64,000 nt of DNA from a virus: positions 1 through 64,000 of IMG/VR virus record IMGVR_UViG_3300037840_000382; one strand, 5' to 3'. Below, piece after piece: positions 6,685 through 15,681 of the stretch. The translations under genes were made by a program, and so were the position numbers. The notes beneath the pieces were generated by a model. It was given only the letters and a program-made list of their open reading frames with translations, made no database searches and was not told the origin of the DNA. Positions within the stretch are counted from its first letter, which is position 1, and the number at the start of each line of letters is the position of its first letter.

Positions 6685-8606
6685 TGCCAGGATGGTCCAA
6701 GCGCAAGCGCGGCGTGGTGGAAGCCGCCTTTTACCAGTTCCTCAACGCTTGCAGCATCGACTCGAAGGACGACGGGCACATCTGCCTCGGCGAGAATCTC
6801 TACGACGGGCAGATCAGGCTCATCACCGAGATTTTTGACGCGCTGGAACGGGATGTTCATCGCATCTTTGTTCTGAAATCCCGCCAGCTTGGTATTTCCA
6901 CTATCGTCCGTGCTCTCACGGTCTTCATGCTGGGCATCCACCGCGGACTCGCCGGTGCGCTGGTGTTCGACACCGCTCCCAACCGCGAGAATGCGCGCCA
7001 GGAGCTGGTCGCGATGATCCGCGATCTGCCTGAGTCGATCAAGTTTCCTCACGTCAAGGGGGCGGGTGAGGGCAACCGCGAGGGGCTGACGCTGGAGAAC
7101 AACTCCAAGATTTTGTTTAAGTCGGCCGGCGTCAAGAAGTCCAAGTCGTCGGGTACGCTGGGCCGGTCGATTGGCCTCGCCTTCGCGACTTTATCGGAGC
7201 TGTGTTCCTACGACAACGATGAGGGTTTGGAGGCGTTCGAGCAGTCGCTGTCGGACGTGAACCCCGATCGACTCTACATTTACGAGTCTACGGCGCGCGG
7301 TCCCAACAAGTGGCAGGACATGTGGGAGGAGGCGCGCAGGGACAAGGCGCATTCTTGCTGTGTGTTCCTCGGGTGGTGGTCCAAGCCGAGCCAGTGCATT
7401 GGTCGCGACGATCCCGACTTCTTGCGTTACGGCGAGCAGCTGCCGACCGAGCGCGAGGTTGCCAAGATCAGGCTGGTGCGCGAGCTGTACGGGCACGAGA
7501 TTACGCAGGAGCAGCTTGCCTGGATCAGGCGCAAGATGGACCCGACGGCTGTTTATGAGACGGATTCCGACACGACGACCGAGTACGAGGGTTCGACGAC
7601 TCGCATCCAGGAACAGCCGTGGACTGAGGACGAGGCGTTTCAGATCACGGGTTCGCAGTTTATTCCAGCCGACAAGCTCACGGCGCAGTATCATTACTCC
7701 GCCTCCGACCGCTTCGATCGCTATCACTTTACGCCCGGCGACGAGTTTTCACGGATGATGGTGCACCGGACGAACTCCGTGAAGCTGACCGAGATGAAGG
7801 TGTGGGAGGAGCCCGATCCCGAGGGCGTCTATTGTCTCGGCGTCGATACCGCTTTCGGGGAAAACGAGCACAACGATCGCTCCTCGATCGAGGTGGGGCG
7901 TTGCTACGCCGACGGCATCGATCAGGTGGCCGAGTTCGCTTCGCCGCACCCGACGCCGCAGCAGTTTGCGTGGATGCTCGCGGCGATCATGGGCTGGTAT
8001 GGTGGGTCCGAGAAGGCTGAGGTGCGCTATGTGCTGGAGCTGAACGGGCCGGGTCAGACGGTGTTCAACGAGATCAAGAGCTTGCGGCACCAGATCGACA
8101 ATGGCTACCAGTCGCGGGAGATCGAGGAGAAGGGGCTTAAGAATATATTCCGCAACGTGCGCACGTTCATCTACACACGGCCGGACGGGATGGCGGCGGG
8201 CCAGAACTGGCACATGAAGACTAACACTAATCTCAAAGTCATGTACATGAACCACTTGCGGGACTACGTGATTTCGGGGTTGTTCCGCGTGCGATCGACC
8301 GACCTCATCGAAGAGATGCGCACGCTCGCGCAGGACGGCGACACGATCGAGGCGCCGAGCGGTAAGAAGGACGACCGGGCTGTTTCTGCGGCCCTGATGG
8401 TGTATTATTGGCAGAAGGAGATCAGGAAGAACCTGATCATGCGCAAGCTCACGCGCGAGGCGGAGGCGGCGCGGCGGGCCTTGACAATGCAGGGGGCTCT
8501 GCAATTGTTCAACAAGAACAAGCTGGAGGCGTTCTTCGCCGAGAAGCAGCGTGCGCGAGTGCGCCAGCAGGCGGAGGCGGCGAGGTTGTCATGGCGTTAT
8601 AGATGA
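6684..8606 (+). CDS. terL: Terminase large subunit
   Basis: 640 aa ATPase-nuclease of the packaging motor. Walker A-like LKSRQLGIST at 64-73. A Walker B-like stretch LAFATLSELCSY at about 165-175. The nuclease domain shows LGVDTAFGENEHNDRSS near 385-400, with the Asp expected to bind metal. Length is normal for TerL. The start at 6684 is chosen because it overlaps the miniprotein stop; the longer frame from 6603 would cover that gene. It docks on the portal and drives DNA into the prohead. Confidence 0.9.
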   Translation: MPGWSKRKRGVVEAAFYQFLNACSIDSKDDGHICLGENLYDGQIRLITEIFDALERDVHRIFVLKSRQLGISTIVRALTVFMLGIHRGLAGALVFDTAPNRENARQELVAMIRDLPESIKFPHVKGAGEGNREGLTLENNSKILFKSAGVKKSKSSGTLGRSIGLAFATLSELCSYDNDEGLEAFEQSLSDVNPDRLYIYESTARGPNKWQDMWEEARRDKAHSCCVFLGWWSKPSQCIGRDDPDFLRYGEQLPTEREVAKIRLVRELYGHEITQEQLAWIRRKMDPTAVYETDSDTTTEYEGSTTRIQEQPWTEDEAFQITGSQFIPADKLTAQYHYSASDRFDRYHFTPGDEFSRMMVHRTNSVKLTEMKVWEEPDPEGVYCLGVDTAFGENEHNDRSSIEVGRCYADGIDQVAEFASPHPTPQQFAWMLAAIMGWYGGSEKAEVRYVLELNGPGQTVFNEIKSLRHQIDNGYQSREIEEKGLKNIFRNVRTFIYTRPDGMAAGQNWHMKTNTNLKVMYMNHLRDYVISGLFRVRSTDLIEEMRTLAQDGDTIEAPSGKKDDRAVSAALMVYYWQKEIRKNLIMRKLTREAEAARRALTMQGALQLFNKNKLEAFFAEKQRARVRQQAEAARLSWRYR

Positions 8607-8613
8607 TTGTGGC

Positions 8614-8689
8614 GGCCCGCTGAGGATTACGGGTCTCTACCTACACGGAGAGATCGAGCCCTGGGTGACCTTGGTTTAGCCGGCGGGCC
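8614..8689 (+). other. Nested hairpin between terL and next gene
   Basis: Non-coding 98-bp gap. Outer arms GGCCCGC (8614-8620) and GCGGGCC (8683-8689) pair perfectly. Inside, GGTCTCT (8632-8638) pairs with AGAGATC (8649-8655) with one wobble. The element could be a structured RNA or a leader that controls the gene at 8705. No T-tract, so not a standard terminator. Confidence 0.4.
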
Positions 8690-8704
8690 ACCGGAGTCAT
8701 TAAA

Positions 8705-9259
8705 ATGGCATTCAGTCTCCGCTGCCCTGACTGTCGCGGCAAGTTCGCGTGGAATCCCTGTAAGGGGATGCCCAAGAACTGCGTGCTGTGCGGCGCCTAT
8801 GTGGGGCACGATCGGGATGACGATGACATAGTCGTACCGTTCATTCGCCACGCTTCGACGACAGCGAGCGACAAGGTCTATCGTGATATGGAGCGTGGGT
8901 CGGAGCGGCGAGCCGAGATGGCGGCTGAGATGGCGGGCGTCCCTGTTTCCGAGATGTCGGGGCTCAAGATCACCGATCTCGCGCCGACGCGCCACGAGGG
9001 CGATGTGGCAGCGCCAGTGGTTCATAACGTTATTACGAAGAACATGGATGCGATCCGTGCGCGCAATCCCAATGCGCAGGTGGGTTACTCGGCGGGGTTG
9101 GAGTACAGCACTGATGTCTCGGGTGGTCCGTTCCCCAATGCTGGTGCGCGTACGCAGACTGCGCTGCGTGGTGCGCACGCCGAGCGCATGGGGTGGGATA
9201 AGGTGGGCGACTTGCCCGCCAACGAGGTGTTGCAGCCTGGTTATAGGCGGCGCGTCTGA
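8705..9259 (+). CDS. Zinc-ribbon virion-region protein
   Basis: 184 aa. The N-terminus has CPDC and CVLC pairs about 20 residues apart (a zinc ribbon). The rest is helical and low in recognisable motifs, and the end reads LPANEVLQPGYRRRV. Lies between terminase and portal and overlaps the portal start by TGATG. May be a head or packaging accessory factor; not identified. Confidence 0.6.
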   Translation: MAFSLRCPDCRGKFAWNPCKGMPKNCVLCGAYVGHDRDDDDIVVPFIRHASTTASDKVYRDMERGSERRAEMAAEMAGVPVSEMSGLKITDLAPTRHEGDVAAPVVHNVITKNMDAIRARNPNAQVGYSAGLEYSTDVSGGPFPNAGARTQTALRGAHAERMGWDKVGDLPANEVLQPGYRRRV

Positions 9260-10983
9260 TGCTCCGTGTTCCCGCCGAGAAGCGCGCACTGCTCGCTTTC
9301 GCCAACGAGACGATCGAGCAGTGCCGTGTGAGTGCGGCTTCGCGCGAGGCGCAGTGCCGGCTTCTCAACGCAATCACTGAAACTGGGCGTTACGACGGGA
9401 CCAAGTCGCTCGTTAACATGATGCACCAGCATCTGGAGCGGTCGGCGGCGCATCTCTACAGCCCCGTGGAGTTGAAGTTCGATTTGGACTACGAGAACCT
9501 TTATCCCAAGCGTGAGATGGAGCGGGCGAAGGTGGCGGCGCGTGTGCTGACCCGCCAGTGGGATCGCAGCAACACGGACCTCCTGTTCGGTCTTGGCGTG
9601 TTCGAGGCGCTCAAGTACGGCGCTGCCATTCTCAAGCAGTTTGTGCAGGTTGAGGGCGAGAAGGAGACGCCGCGGTATTACCAGAAACTCGTGTTGCCGT
9701 GGCGATTCGGCGTCTACAACGAGGCCGAGAACGACATCAATAAGCAGATTGCGCTGTGCGAGACGACCGTGATGACGCTGGCCGAGGTGTGGCGGCGCAT
9801 CTGGCACATGCCGGACGCGGACAAGCTTTACGACCGTATTAAGGCGCACGCGGCAACCGGTTCGTCGATGTCGGATATGACGAGTTACTTTCATCAGGTT
9901 CTGTCGGCGTCGCAGCTAAACACCGGGCTTCAGGGAGCGACTCAGCCGGCACCGGGTGGTATCGTACAGCTTGGCAACGATCCGAATTATGCGGTCATGG
10001 GGCCGCAGGTAATGGCGCCGGTCGTTAAGGTCCACGAGCTGTGGGTGCAGGACGAGAAGGATTACACGACCATCATCGTAGTCGATCCCGACATCGTCAT
10101 CGCGCCGCGGTTTGCCAGGGCGAACTTGCTGATTAAGGATTCTCGGCTTCAGCCTTATCGTATAATCCAGCCTAACGAGGTGACGAATTGGTTTTGGGGG
10201 CGCAGCGAGCTGACCGATTTGATTGAGCCGCAGGGTTTGCTGTCGGAGTGGTACGCTGACGCGCGACGTCTCATGGGTGTGCAGATAGACAAGTTTTTGG
10301 GTTTCGTTGGCGAGTCGGGGATGACGGACGAGTTGTACTCGCAGGCGCGGATCGCCGGCTATTTGAACCAAGAGCGAGGGTCGGACATCAAGGATTTGAC
10401 GCCCAAGTTTCCGCCTGAATTGTTGCCGATGATCCAGCACCTCGAGCAGAAGATCAACGAGTTGGGGTCGTTTCCCGAGATCATGCGCGGGCAGGGCGAG
10501 CCTGGCGTGCGGGCCGGCGTGCACGCCGACACGCTGGTCAAGACGGCTTCGCCGACGCTGCGCGATCGCTCTCTTTTAGTGGAACGTCAGTGCGCCGATT
10601 CGGCCGATCTCACGCTGTCGATTATGGAGGCGAAGGATGGGCGGTTTTATTGGACGAATGGCGACACGTTTGAATCGTGTGAAGAGACGCGCTTTCTCTT
10701 GTCGGAGCTGCCTGACGATTGGCGGGTGACGGTGGATAGTCACAGCTCCAGTCCGATCTTCGCGAGCGAGACCGAACAGCTTATTTTTGCTTCGCACAAG
10801 TCGGGGATCGTGGACGACGAGTACGTGCTCGAGAACATGCACTACCCGAACAAGGAGGCGGCCAAGCTTGCGGCGCGCGAGCGCAAGGCTGAGAAGGCGC
10901 AGTTCATGCAGAAGCTTATGCAGGAGCACCCGGAAGTTGGGGAGAAGGTGTTGTTGCGGCAGGTAGGAGGAGGAAAGCACTAG
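9259..10983 (+). CDS. Portal protein
   Basis: 574 aa. Position after terminase, length, and features such as the long N-terminal helical region, PWRFGVYNEAENDI, and the C-terminal helical part with charged repeats (LAARERKAEKAQFMQKLMQEHPEV) fit podovirus-type portals (SPP1/P22-like size class). The portal forms the dodecameric DNA entry ring of the head. Directly followed by a strong hairpin. The identification rests on context plus general sequence character. Confidence 0.8.
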   Translation: MLRVPAEKRALLAFANETIEQCRVSAASREAQCRLLNAITETGRYDGTKSLVNMMHQHLERSAAHLYSPVELKFDLDYENLYPKREMERAKVAARVLTRQWDRSNTDLLFGLGVFEALKYGAAILKQFVQVEGEKETPRYYQKLVLPWRFGVYNEAENDINKQIALCETTVMTLAEVWRRIWHMPDADKLYDRIKAHAATGSSMSDMTSYFHQVLSASQLNTGLQGATQPAPGGIVQLGNDPNYAVMGPQVMAPVVKVHELWVQDEKDYTTIIVVDPDIVIAPRFARANLLIKDSRLQPYRIIQPNEVTNWFWGRSELTDLIEPQGLLSEWYADARRLMGVQIDKFLGFVGESGMTDELYSQARIAGYLNQERGSDIKDLTPKFPPELLPMIQHLEQKINELGSFPEIMRGQGEPGVRAGVHADTLVKTASPTLRDRSLLVERQCADSADLTLSIMEAKDGRFYWTNGDTFESCEETRFLLSELPDDWRVTVDSHSSSPIFASETEQLIFASHKSGIVDDEYVLENMHYPNKEAAKLAARERKAEKAQFMQKLMQEHPEVGEKVLLRQVGGGKH

Positions 10984-11005
10984 CCCCGATACTTTCGTAT
11001 CGGGG
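10984..11005 (+). terminator. Hairpin after portal gene
   Basis: Perfect 9-bp stem CCCCGATAC/GTATCGGGG with a TTTC loop beginning at the base after the portal stop codon. No T-tract follows, so it may be a transcript-processing or partial termination element. Confidence 0.6.
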
Positions 11006-11095
11006 CCGCTACTAAATAGGCATGGCCGGTCGCCACATTGCAAAATGCTAGGAGCATCAAGAGGCATTCGGTCTTCAAAAGGCATCACCTCTCTT

Positions 11096-11446
11096 TCAAG
11101 TTGGAAATCTCCCGTTGCCTCCCATCATCGGCGAGATGATGTTTGGTCCTCGTGCGGCGTGCATGAGCGCCGGGTCAGTCTGCGCCATCTTCTGCCCCTC
11201 GGCCTGCATGCGCGCCTGGTGGAGTGCGCGCTCGATGTGAGCGAGCTTGCTGAGGCTGAGATCTTCGAGCATGACGCCGTGAAGTTCGGATGTTTTTAGC
11301 GCGATTGTCTGACCAAAATCGTCAGTGAAGTTGCCGTCCACATGCTCGTTGACAAATTGCAGTGCTTGGATCGCTTTTTCTTCCGTTTTGAACATCAGCG
11401 CCCACGTCGTAGCCGCCGGTCCGAAGCAGATGGTGAGGCAGTACAT
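11096..11446 (-). CDS. Hypothetical protein, leftward island
   Basis: 116 aa from ATG at 11446, chosen because AGAAAGGAA lies just upstream and it overlaps the HTH gene stop (TGATG). Sequence features: MFKTEEKAIQAL, FGQTIALKTSELHGVMLEDL and SKLAHIERALHQARMQAE, a helical C-terminus. It runs against the surrounding virion genes and is paired with the HTH gene, like a phage moron. Function unknown. Confidence 0.65.
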   Translation of the reverse strand: MYCLTICFGPAATTWALMFKTEEKAIQALQFVNEHVDGNFTDDFGQTIALKTSELHGVMLEDLSLSKLAHIERALHQARMQAEGQKMAQTDPALMHAARGPNIISPMMGGNGRFPT

Positions 11447-11643
11447 CAGCGTTCCTTTCTGTTTGGTCTTTGCGCCCATCGCATCAGGTCGGAGTAGCGT
11501 ATCCGGTAGCGGCCTCTTTCGCCTCCCCAACGCTGGTAGCGCGGTCCTCGCCCTGAGCGCAGTGCAAGATAGACGAATCGCGTGCTCATTTTGAGTATCC
11601 TGGCGCAGTCTCTGACATCGAGGAATTGGTCTATGGATGGCAT
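11446..11643 (-). CDS. Helix-turn-helix DNA-binding protein
   Basis: 65 aa from ATG 11643. FLDVRDCARILKMSTRFVYLAL forms an excisionase/MerR-type helix-turn-helix, followed by a basic wing (GGERGRYRIRYSDLMRWAQ). Likely represses or activates the island or the divergent genes. The longer open frame to 11754 lacks a better start. Located between portal and scaffold, opposite to transcription of the virion genes. Confidence 0.7.
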   Translation of the reverse strand: MPSIDQFLDVRDCARILKMSTRFVYLALRSGRGPRYQRWGGERGRYRIRYSDLMRWAQRPNRKER

Positions 11644-11768
11644 GCGCGCAAGGATGTCCTGATAGCTCCTAGAACTTCCATAACAAAGTCTATTGAGATT
11701 CACAAGGGCAGCGAGGATTCTTGAGCGTAACCGTGGGAATAGTTCCACGCGCAACCAGGAGAGTCACT
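11644..11768. promoter_or_regulatory. Divergent control region
   Basis: 125-bp gap between the leftward HTH gene and the rightward leader peptide. Contains an imperfect palindrome CGTGG(gAAtagTT)CCACG at 11732-11749 that could be an operator for the HTH protein. No convincing -35/-10 pair on either strand. A strong AGGAGAG site closes it at 11757. Confidence 0.4.
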
Positions 11769-11813
11769 ATGCTGACGTACAATCGGCGTGGGCGACGCGG
11801 CCGGCGCAAGTAA
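11769..11813 (+). CDS. 14-aa arginine-rich leader peptide
   Basis: Frame of 15 codons, MLTYNRRGRRGRRK, behind a strong AGGAGAG binding site. Half of its residues are Arg or Lys. The following gene at 11829 has no clear binding site of its own, so the peptide may couple or regulate its translation. Real translation is inferred only. Confidence 0.45.
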   Translation: MLTYNRRGRRGRRK

Positions 11814-11828
11814 ACAGGCTGCCACACA

Positions 11829-12212
11829 GTGCCCGTCACCCCGCAAGCTGGAATGCCCGGCGGCGCTCAAGTGCAAGCTCCCCCCATGGGCGTGTCGTCG
11901 GCGACGGGCCCGACGCCCAATAAGGGGTACGAGGCCGCCGGACTCCAGAAACTCGGCATGATCGTCGAACAGCTTCAGCAACTCGTCCCGATGCTCGGCG
12001 CCACGTCCGAGGCGGGCGCCGCGGTGCTCAAGGCGCTTGGCTCGCTTGCCAAGCACGTGCCGCCTGGGTCGGTGACGCCGGCTGGGCAGAAGAGCATGGC
12101 CGAGAACACCATGATGCGCGCTACCCAGGCGAACCAGCAGATGCAGGCGCTCAAGCAGGGTGGTGCCGGGGGCGCAGGCCAGCAAGCCGGGCCGCAAGGG
12201 ATGGCTGCATGA
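11829..12212 (+). CDS. Gln/Gly-rich head-region protein
   Basis: 127 aa, GTG start, weak binding site. Low-complexity ends (Pro/Gly/Gln) around a helical centre (LQKLGMIVEQLQQLVPML). Typical of small proteins near the scaffold in podoviruses; could be a scaffold partner or head protein. ATGA overlap with the next gene. Confidence 0.55.
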   Translation: MPVTPQAGMPGGAQVQAPPMGVSSATGPTPNKGYEAAGLQKLGMIVEQLQQLVPMLGATSEAGAAVLKALGSLAKHVPPGSVTPAGQKSMAENTMMRATQANQQMQALKQGGAGGAGQQAGPQGMAA

Positions 12213-12382
12213 CCGACATTTTCAAGTGCAAGGACGAGATGCCGTCCAAGTACGAGAACACGGCGACTGCCATGGTGCGCGAGGACACGCTGCCCGGCAC
12301 GCCGCTCTTGTCCGGCGAACAGCATTTGTCCGGCCGATCGGTTGAACACGTCGCGAGGCCGCGTCGCGGCCACGCCGTTTGA
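12209..12382 (+). CDS. Hypothetical 57-aa protein
   Basis: Begins MTDIFKCKDEMPSKYENTATAM. Coupled to the previous stop by ATGA and followed 12 bp later by another small gene. No domain recognised. Part of the head gene row. Confidence 0.55.
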   Translation: MTDIFKCKDEMPSKYENTATAMVREDTLPGTPLLSGEQHLSGRSVEHVARPRRGHAV

Positions 12383-12394
12383 GGAGTCGAGCGA

Positions 12395-12574
12395 ATGGAC
12401 CTTTTTCACAATTCCGCCAAGTCGATCCCCAAGTCGGACGAGCAGATCGTGCGCGTCGATATGGAGTCGGATGACATTCAGGGACGCAAGTCGCACCTGC
12501 CAACGCAGGCGTCGTCGCCCGCCATGACCATCTCCCACATCCCGAACGCGGGTAGCAGCATCGGAACCAAGTGA
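12395..12574 (+). CDS. Hypothetical 59-aa protein
   Basis: ATG behind GAGGAG. Polar, with a repeated Ser/Ile-Pro character (SIPKSDEQ, HIPNAGSS). Its stop overlaps the scaffold-like start (TGATG). Not recognised; likely co-translated virion-assembly gene. Confidence 0.55.
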   Translation: MDLFHNSAKSIPKSDEQIVRVDMESDDIQGRKSHLPTQASSPAMTISHIPNAGSSIGTK

Positions 12575-13167
12575 TGGCGCTTATCGAAGTGGACGAGGAG
12601 GAAGTTCGCGCTAACCGCAAGCTGCGTGAGCAGATCGGTGCGTGGATGAAGAATCCCGTCGCGCGGCGCAAGCTGCTTGAGGCCAACAAGGCGTTCGATC
12701 CCAAAGCCGAGATCCCCGAGCTGGATCAGCCTGATCCGCTAGAGCAGCGCGTGGCGCCGCTCCAAACCTCCGTTGAGGAACTGAAGAAGCAGCTCGCCGA
12801 CGAGAAGGCAGCGCGCGAGCAGGAGAAGAAGCTTTCCGATCTGAGCACCGGCATCGAGCGCGACTTCGAAGATTTGCGTCGGAACCACGGCTTGCTTGCT
12901 GAGGGCGAAGCAGCTGTGCGCAAGATTATGGAGGAGGAGGGTATCACCAAGCCGAAGATTGCTTGGGCTCACTTCCTTCGCGAGCATCCGCCGCAGACGC
13001 CGGTCGCGACCAGCGCCAGTTCGGGACCGTGGGATTTCCTCGCGCCGCCGGCTGACGACCAGGTGGACCTTAAGAAGCTCATCGAGTCGCAGGGCCAGTC
13101 AACGCTTGTGGTGGACAAGCTCGCGCGCGAGGCGTTGAGCGAGATTCGCGGACAAGCGCGACGCTAA
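12574..13167 (+). CDS. Scaffold-like protein
   Basis: 197 aa, highly charged and helical, with a coiled-coil at about residues 65-110 (VEELKKQLADEKAAREQEKK) and no Cys. Placement immediately before the capsid gene is the standard scaffold position. Scaffold proteins guide capsid assembly and then leave or are cleaved. A GTG at 12571 is an alternative start; ATG at 12574 overlaps the previous stop. Confidence 0.7.
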   Translation: MALIEVDEEEVRANRKLREQIGAWMKNPVARRKLLEANKAFDPKAEIPELDQPDPLEQRVAPLQTSVEELKKQLADEKAAREQEKKLSDLSTGIERDFEDLRRNHGLLAEGEAAVRKIMEEEGITKPKIAWAHFLREHPPQTPVATSASSGPWDFLAPPADDQVDLKKLIESQGQSTLVVDKLAREALSEIRGQARR

Positions 13168-13181
13168 CGTAGGAGGCTAGT

Positions 13182-14234
13182 TTGCCACTTCCTGGTATTG
13201 GCGTCGCGCCAGCGGCGGGCAGCCTTTATAATGAGCTTTCGGCTGTTATGAGAAGGGCGTTTGTGCCCAGACTTTTCGTTCAAATTTACTTTGGAAGCCC
13301 CTTCCTCTTCTACATGACTGGCAATGCGCAGCGTGCGGCCGGCGGTCTCAACCAGATTACTGTACCAATGCAAGGACAAAGCATGGTACAGGGTCAATTT
13401 ACTGGCTACGGCGGCGGCTTCAACAGTCCCGTTATCACGCCCGGTGTTCAAAACGGCCAGTGGAATCTCGCTTATTGGGTCGTGCCCGTTCCCCTCCCCT
13501 TTGGCGAGACGGTGTTGCAGGCGACCGATCGCGAGATCAGCCTTCTCAAGGCGCGCATGAACGACGTATTTGCGGTGACGCGTCAGAACATGGCGCGGCT
13601 GTCGTTCACGAACAACTCGTCGAATCCGCTGTTTCCGAATTCGATGCAGGATGCGTTCGACGACGGGACCAACTTCCCGACCTACGGGGGCATTTCGCGC
13701 ACGGCTGCGGGCAATTCGGCTTTCAAGGGCCAGTACATCAACCTCGGGTCGGGCACGTTCAACCTCGGCACGATCGGCTTCACGCGCTCGACCATGTCCA
13801 CGCTGCTCGCCTACGTCACGAATAACGCGGGTGGCGAAGCGCCGACTTTCGTGGTCATGGCGCCCGGCGATTACGCGACGCTCAATAAGGACTTCATCGG
13901 GAACGAGCAGCAGGTCGTCTATCCCGGCATGTCGGGAGCCGGCAGCAAGGACATCGAGATCAGGTCGTCGTTCCCGAACCTCATTGTGTCGGGCGTGCCG
14001 ATTTTCGCCGACCACTTCGTGCCGCAGGGCAACGTGTTCGGGGTCAACGTCAAGTACACGGCGATGTACCTGTCGGAGGACGCCGCGTTCGACTTCTCCG
14101 GCTTTTACTCGCTGGTGCCGCTCGGGCAGATCGGGCAGCAGGGCGTCGTGGTGGTTGGCTACGACTACGTGTCGGCCAAGTCCAGCTCGGGTTTCTGGGG
14201 CTATAATCTGTCCCCGCTCAGCGCTTCGTTCTAA
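13182..14234 (+). CDS. Major capsid protein
   Basis: 350 aa, TTG start with a strong AGGAGG 5 bp upstream. No other in-frame start fits that binding site. Position after the scaffold, length, and the Gly/Phe/Asn-rich beta character (GQFTGYGGGFNSPVITPG, FGVNVKYTAMYLSEDAAFDF) fit a HK97-fold capsid subunit. A TTG start for what should be the most abundant virion protein is notable. Confidence 0.8.
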   Translation: MPLPGIGVAPAAGSLYNELSAVMRRAFVPRLFVQIYFGSPFLFYMTGNAQRAAGGLNQITVPMQGQSMVQGQFTGYGGGFNSPVITPGVQNGQWNLAYWVVPVPLPFGETVLQATDREISLLKARMNDVFAVTRQNMARLSFTNNSSNPLFPNSMQDAFDDGTNFPTYGGISRTAAGNSAFKGQYINLGSGTFNLGTIGFTRSTMSTLLAYVTNNAGGEAPTFVVMAPGDYATLNKDFIGNEQQVVYPGMSGAGSKDIEIRSSFPNLIVSGVPIFADHFVPQGNVFGVNVKYTAMYLSEDAAFDFSGFYSLVPLGQIGQQGVVVVGYDYVSAKSSSGFWGYNLSPLSASF

Positions 14235-14246
14235 GGAGGTTAGCCA

Positions 14247-15437
14247 GTGTCCGCTCCCCTGTCAGGTCCCGGCCTTGGCTTTCAGTTGCCGCAGAATTTG
14301 TATCCCAGCGAGCTGCAAAACGCTCCGCTGGATGCGCCGAGCAACAAGATCACGCTGAATGCCGGCGATCAGATACCAATTCCCGCGGGTACGTGGGCGA
14401 TATCGCTTGGCTCGTACCTCACATTGGAGTTCCTCGACCCCGTTACCGGCGTGTGGGTGATGGCTGCCGCCGCGGCGTGGAATGACGGGCTCTATTACGT
14501 CAAGAGTGACGGCTTCAACCTGCGCATCTCCAACCGGCTTGGCTGTCCGGTGTGGGGCGTGATCATTGCGCCCGGTTCGGGTTACGTGCAAGCATCGACC
14601 ACGGTCGCGGTGACCGGCGGCGGCGGTTCGACGTGGCAGCCGATTGTTGGTGGCCAGTTGTCAATGAACACGGCGACGATCGTGACCGCTAATGCGGGTG
14701 CTGGTTATGGCGTGCCGCCGATCGTGATGATTCCTTCGCCGCCGCCGGCGGGATCGAACCCGAACGGCGTCGGTGGCATCGCGGCGTCGGGTTACGCGAC
14801 GATCTCCAGCGGGACCGTCAGCGGTTTCACCTTTACCAATCCGGGTGCCGGCTACACTGGTACGACGTTCAATGCGGTGTGTCTGCCGAATCCGACCGAT
14901 CCGAACCTCGTGACGGGCATCACGCTTGGCACCATCACGTTCACGGTTGGCGCGTCGGGCTCGCTTACCGGCCTGCTCTGCACCAACCCCGGCAACCCGA
15001 TTGCGAACCCGGCAAACATCTCGCTGGTGGTGTCGGGCGTCGGTACGGCGGGCAGCGTCAATCCGGTCATGCTTCAGACCGTGGTCACGGCGTCGGTGAT
15101 CGGGGGCTCGACGATTTCGGGAGATGCCGGCACGTTGGGGTATGTGACGACCGTCGGCGGCTACCCGCCGCAGGGCACGTTCACCAACAGCGAGGATTTT
15201 CTCTTCCTTCGCGCGCGGCCGCGTGCCGCGCAGATCGCGCTAACGGTTGGCGGTGCCGGCACGATTGCGGCGCAGGTCGGGACGATCTACGATAGCGGAC
15301 TGTTCTTCTCGGCGCCGTCACCGCTTTTCATTGCCGATCCGGTCACAGCCACGACCGGCACCATCGTGGGCACCAGCACCATCTCGTTGACGATGGGTTC
15401 CAAGCCCGACGTGTGCATCATCCAGCCGGCGGCGTAA
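14247..15437 (+). CDS. Head decoration or fibre-like protein with GAGY repeats
   Basis: 396 aa, GTG start behind AAGGAGG. After about 110 residues come beta-repeat units of the type GxGY-x-x-P-P-I-V-M-I and NPGAGYTGTTF, also found in the genes at 16431 and 18272. The C-terminal part is a separate beta domain. Directly after the capsid gene, so an outer head protein or decoration is likely. Not identified by name. Confidence 0.6.
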   Translation: MSAPLSGPGLGFQLPQNLYPSELQNAPLDAPSNKITLNAGDQIPIPAGTWAISLGSYLTLEFLDPVTGVWVMAAAAAWNDGLYYVKSDGFNLRISNRLGCPVWGVIIAPGSGYVQASTTVAVTGGGGSTWQPIVGGQLSMNTATIVTANAGAGYGVPPIVMIPSPPPAGSNPNGVGGIAASGYATISSGTVSGFTFTNPGAGYTGTTFNAVCLPNPTDPNLVTGITLGTITFTVGASGSLTGLLCTNPGNPIANPANISLVVSGVGTAGSVNPVMLQTVVTASVIGGSTISGDAGTLGYVTTVGGYPPQGTFTNSEDFLFLRARPRAAQIALTVGGAGTIAAQVGTIYDSGLFFSAPSPLFIADPVTATTGTIVGTSTISLTMGSKPDVCIIQPAA

Positions 15438-15438
15438 C

Positions 15439-15663
15439 GTGGCTGAGACCTATAGCCTTGCGGTCACGGGTGCCGGTTCTGGGCAGAAGTTTGCGCAAAA
15501 AGTGCATACGCTGCCCGACTCGGGTGCGACGCCGGGGGCCATGGCGCGGGCGCAGCGGTTGAATTTACCGCTGTTGACGCTTCAACCGGACGGTTCGCAG
15601 GTGTATTTTACGTTGGAAGCTGAGCGCTCGACGCCCGCCAATCCGATCTTGAGGCGCGTGTGA
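15439..15663 (+). CDS. Small virion-region protein
   Basis: 74 aa, GTG start one base after the previous stop. Beta-rich, without cysteine, ends PANPILRRV. Probably a head or neck component by position. Confidence 0.5.
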   Translation: MAETYSLAVTGAGSGQKFAQKVHTLPDSGATPGAMARAQRLNLPLLTLQPDGSQVYFTLEAERSTPANPILRRV

Positions 15664-15681
15664 CCGGCGGGAGGACTGCCG

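Noticed and set aside
8607-8831. 74-aa frame after terminase
   Set aside because: Shadow of the gene at 8705 in another frame, and no binding site.
10576-11088. 170-aa leftward frame across the portal 3' end
   Set aside because: A ribosome site precedes it, but most of it is antisense to the portal gene and no domain is seen.
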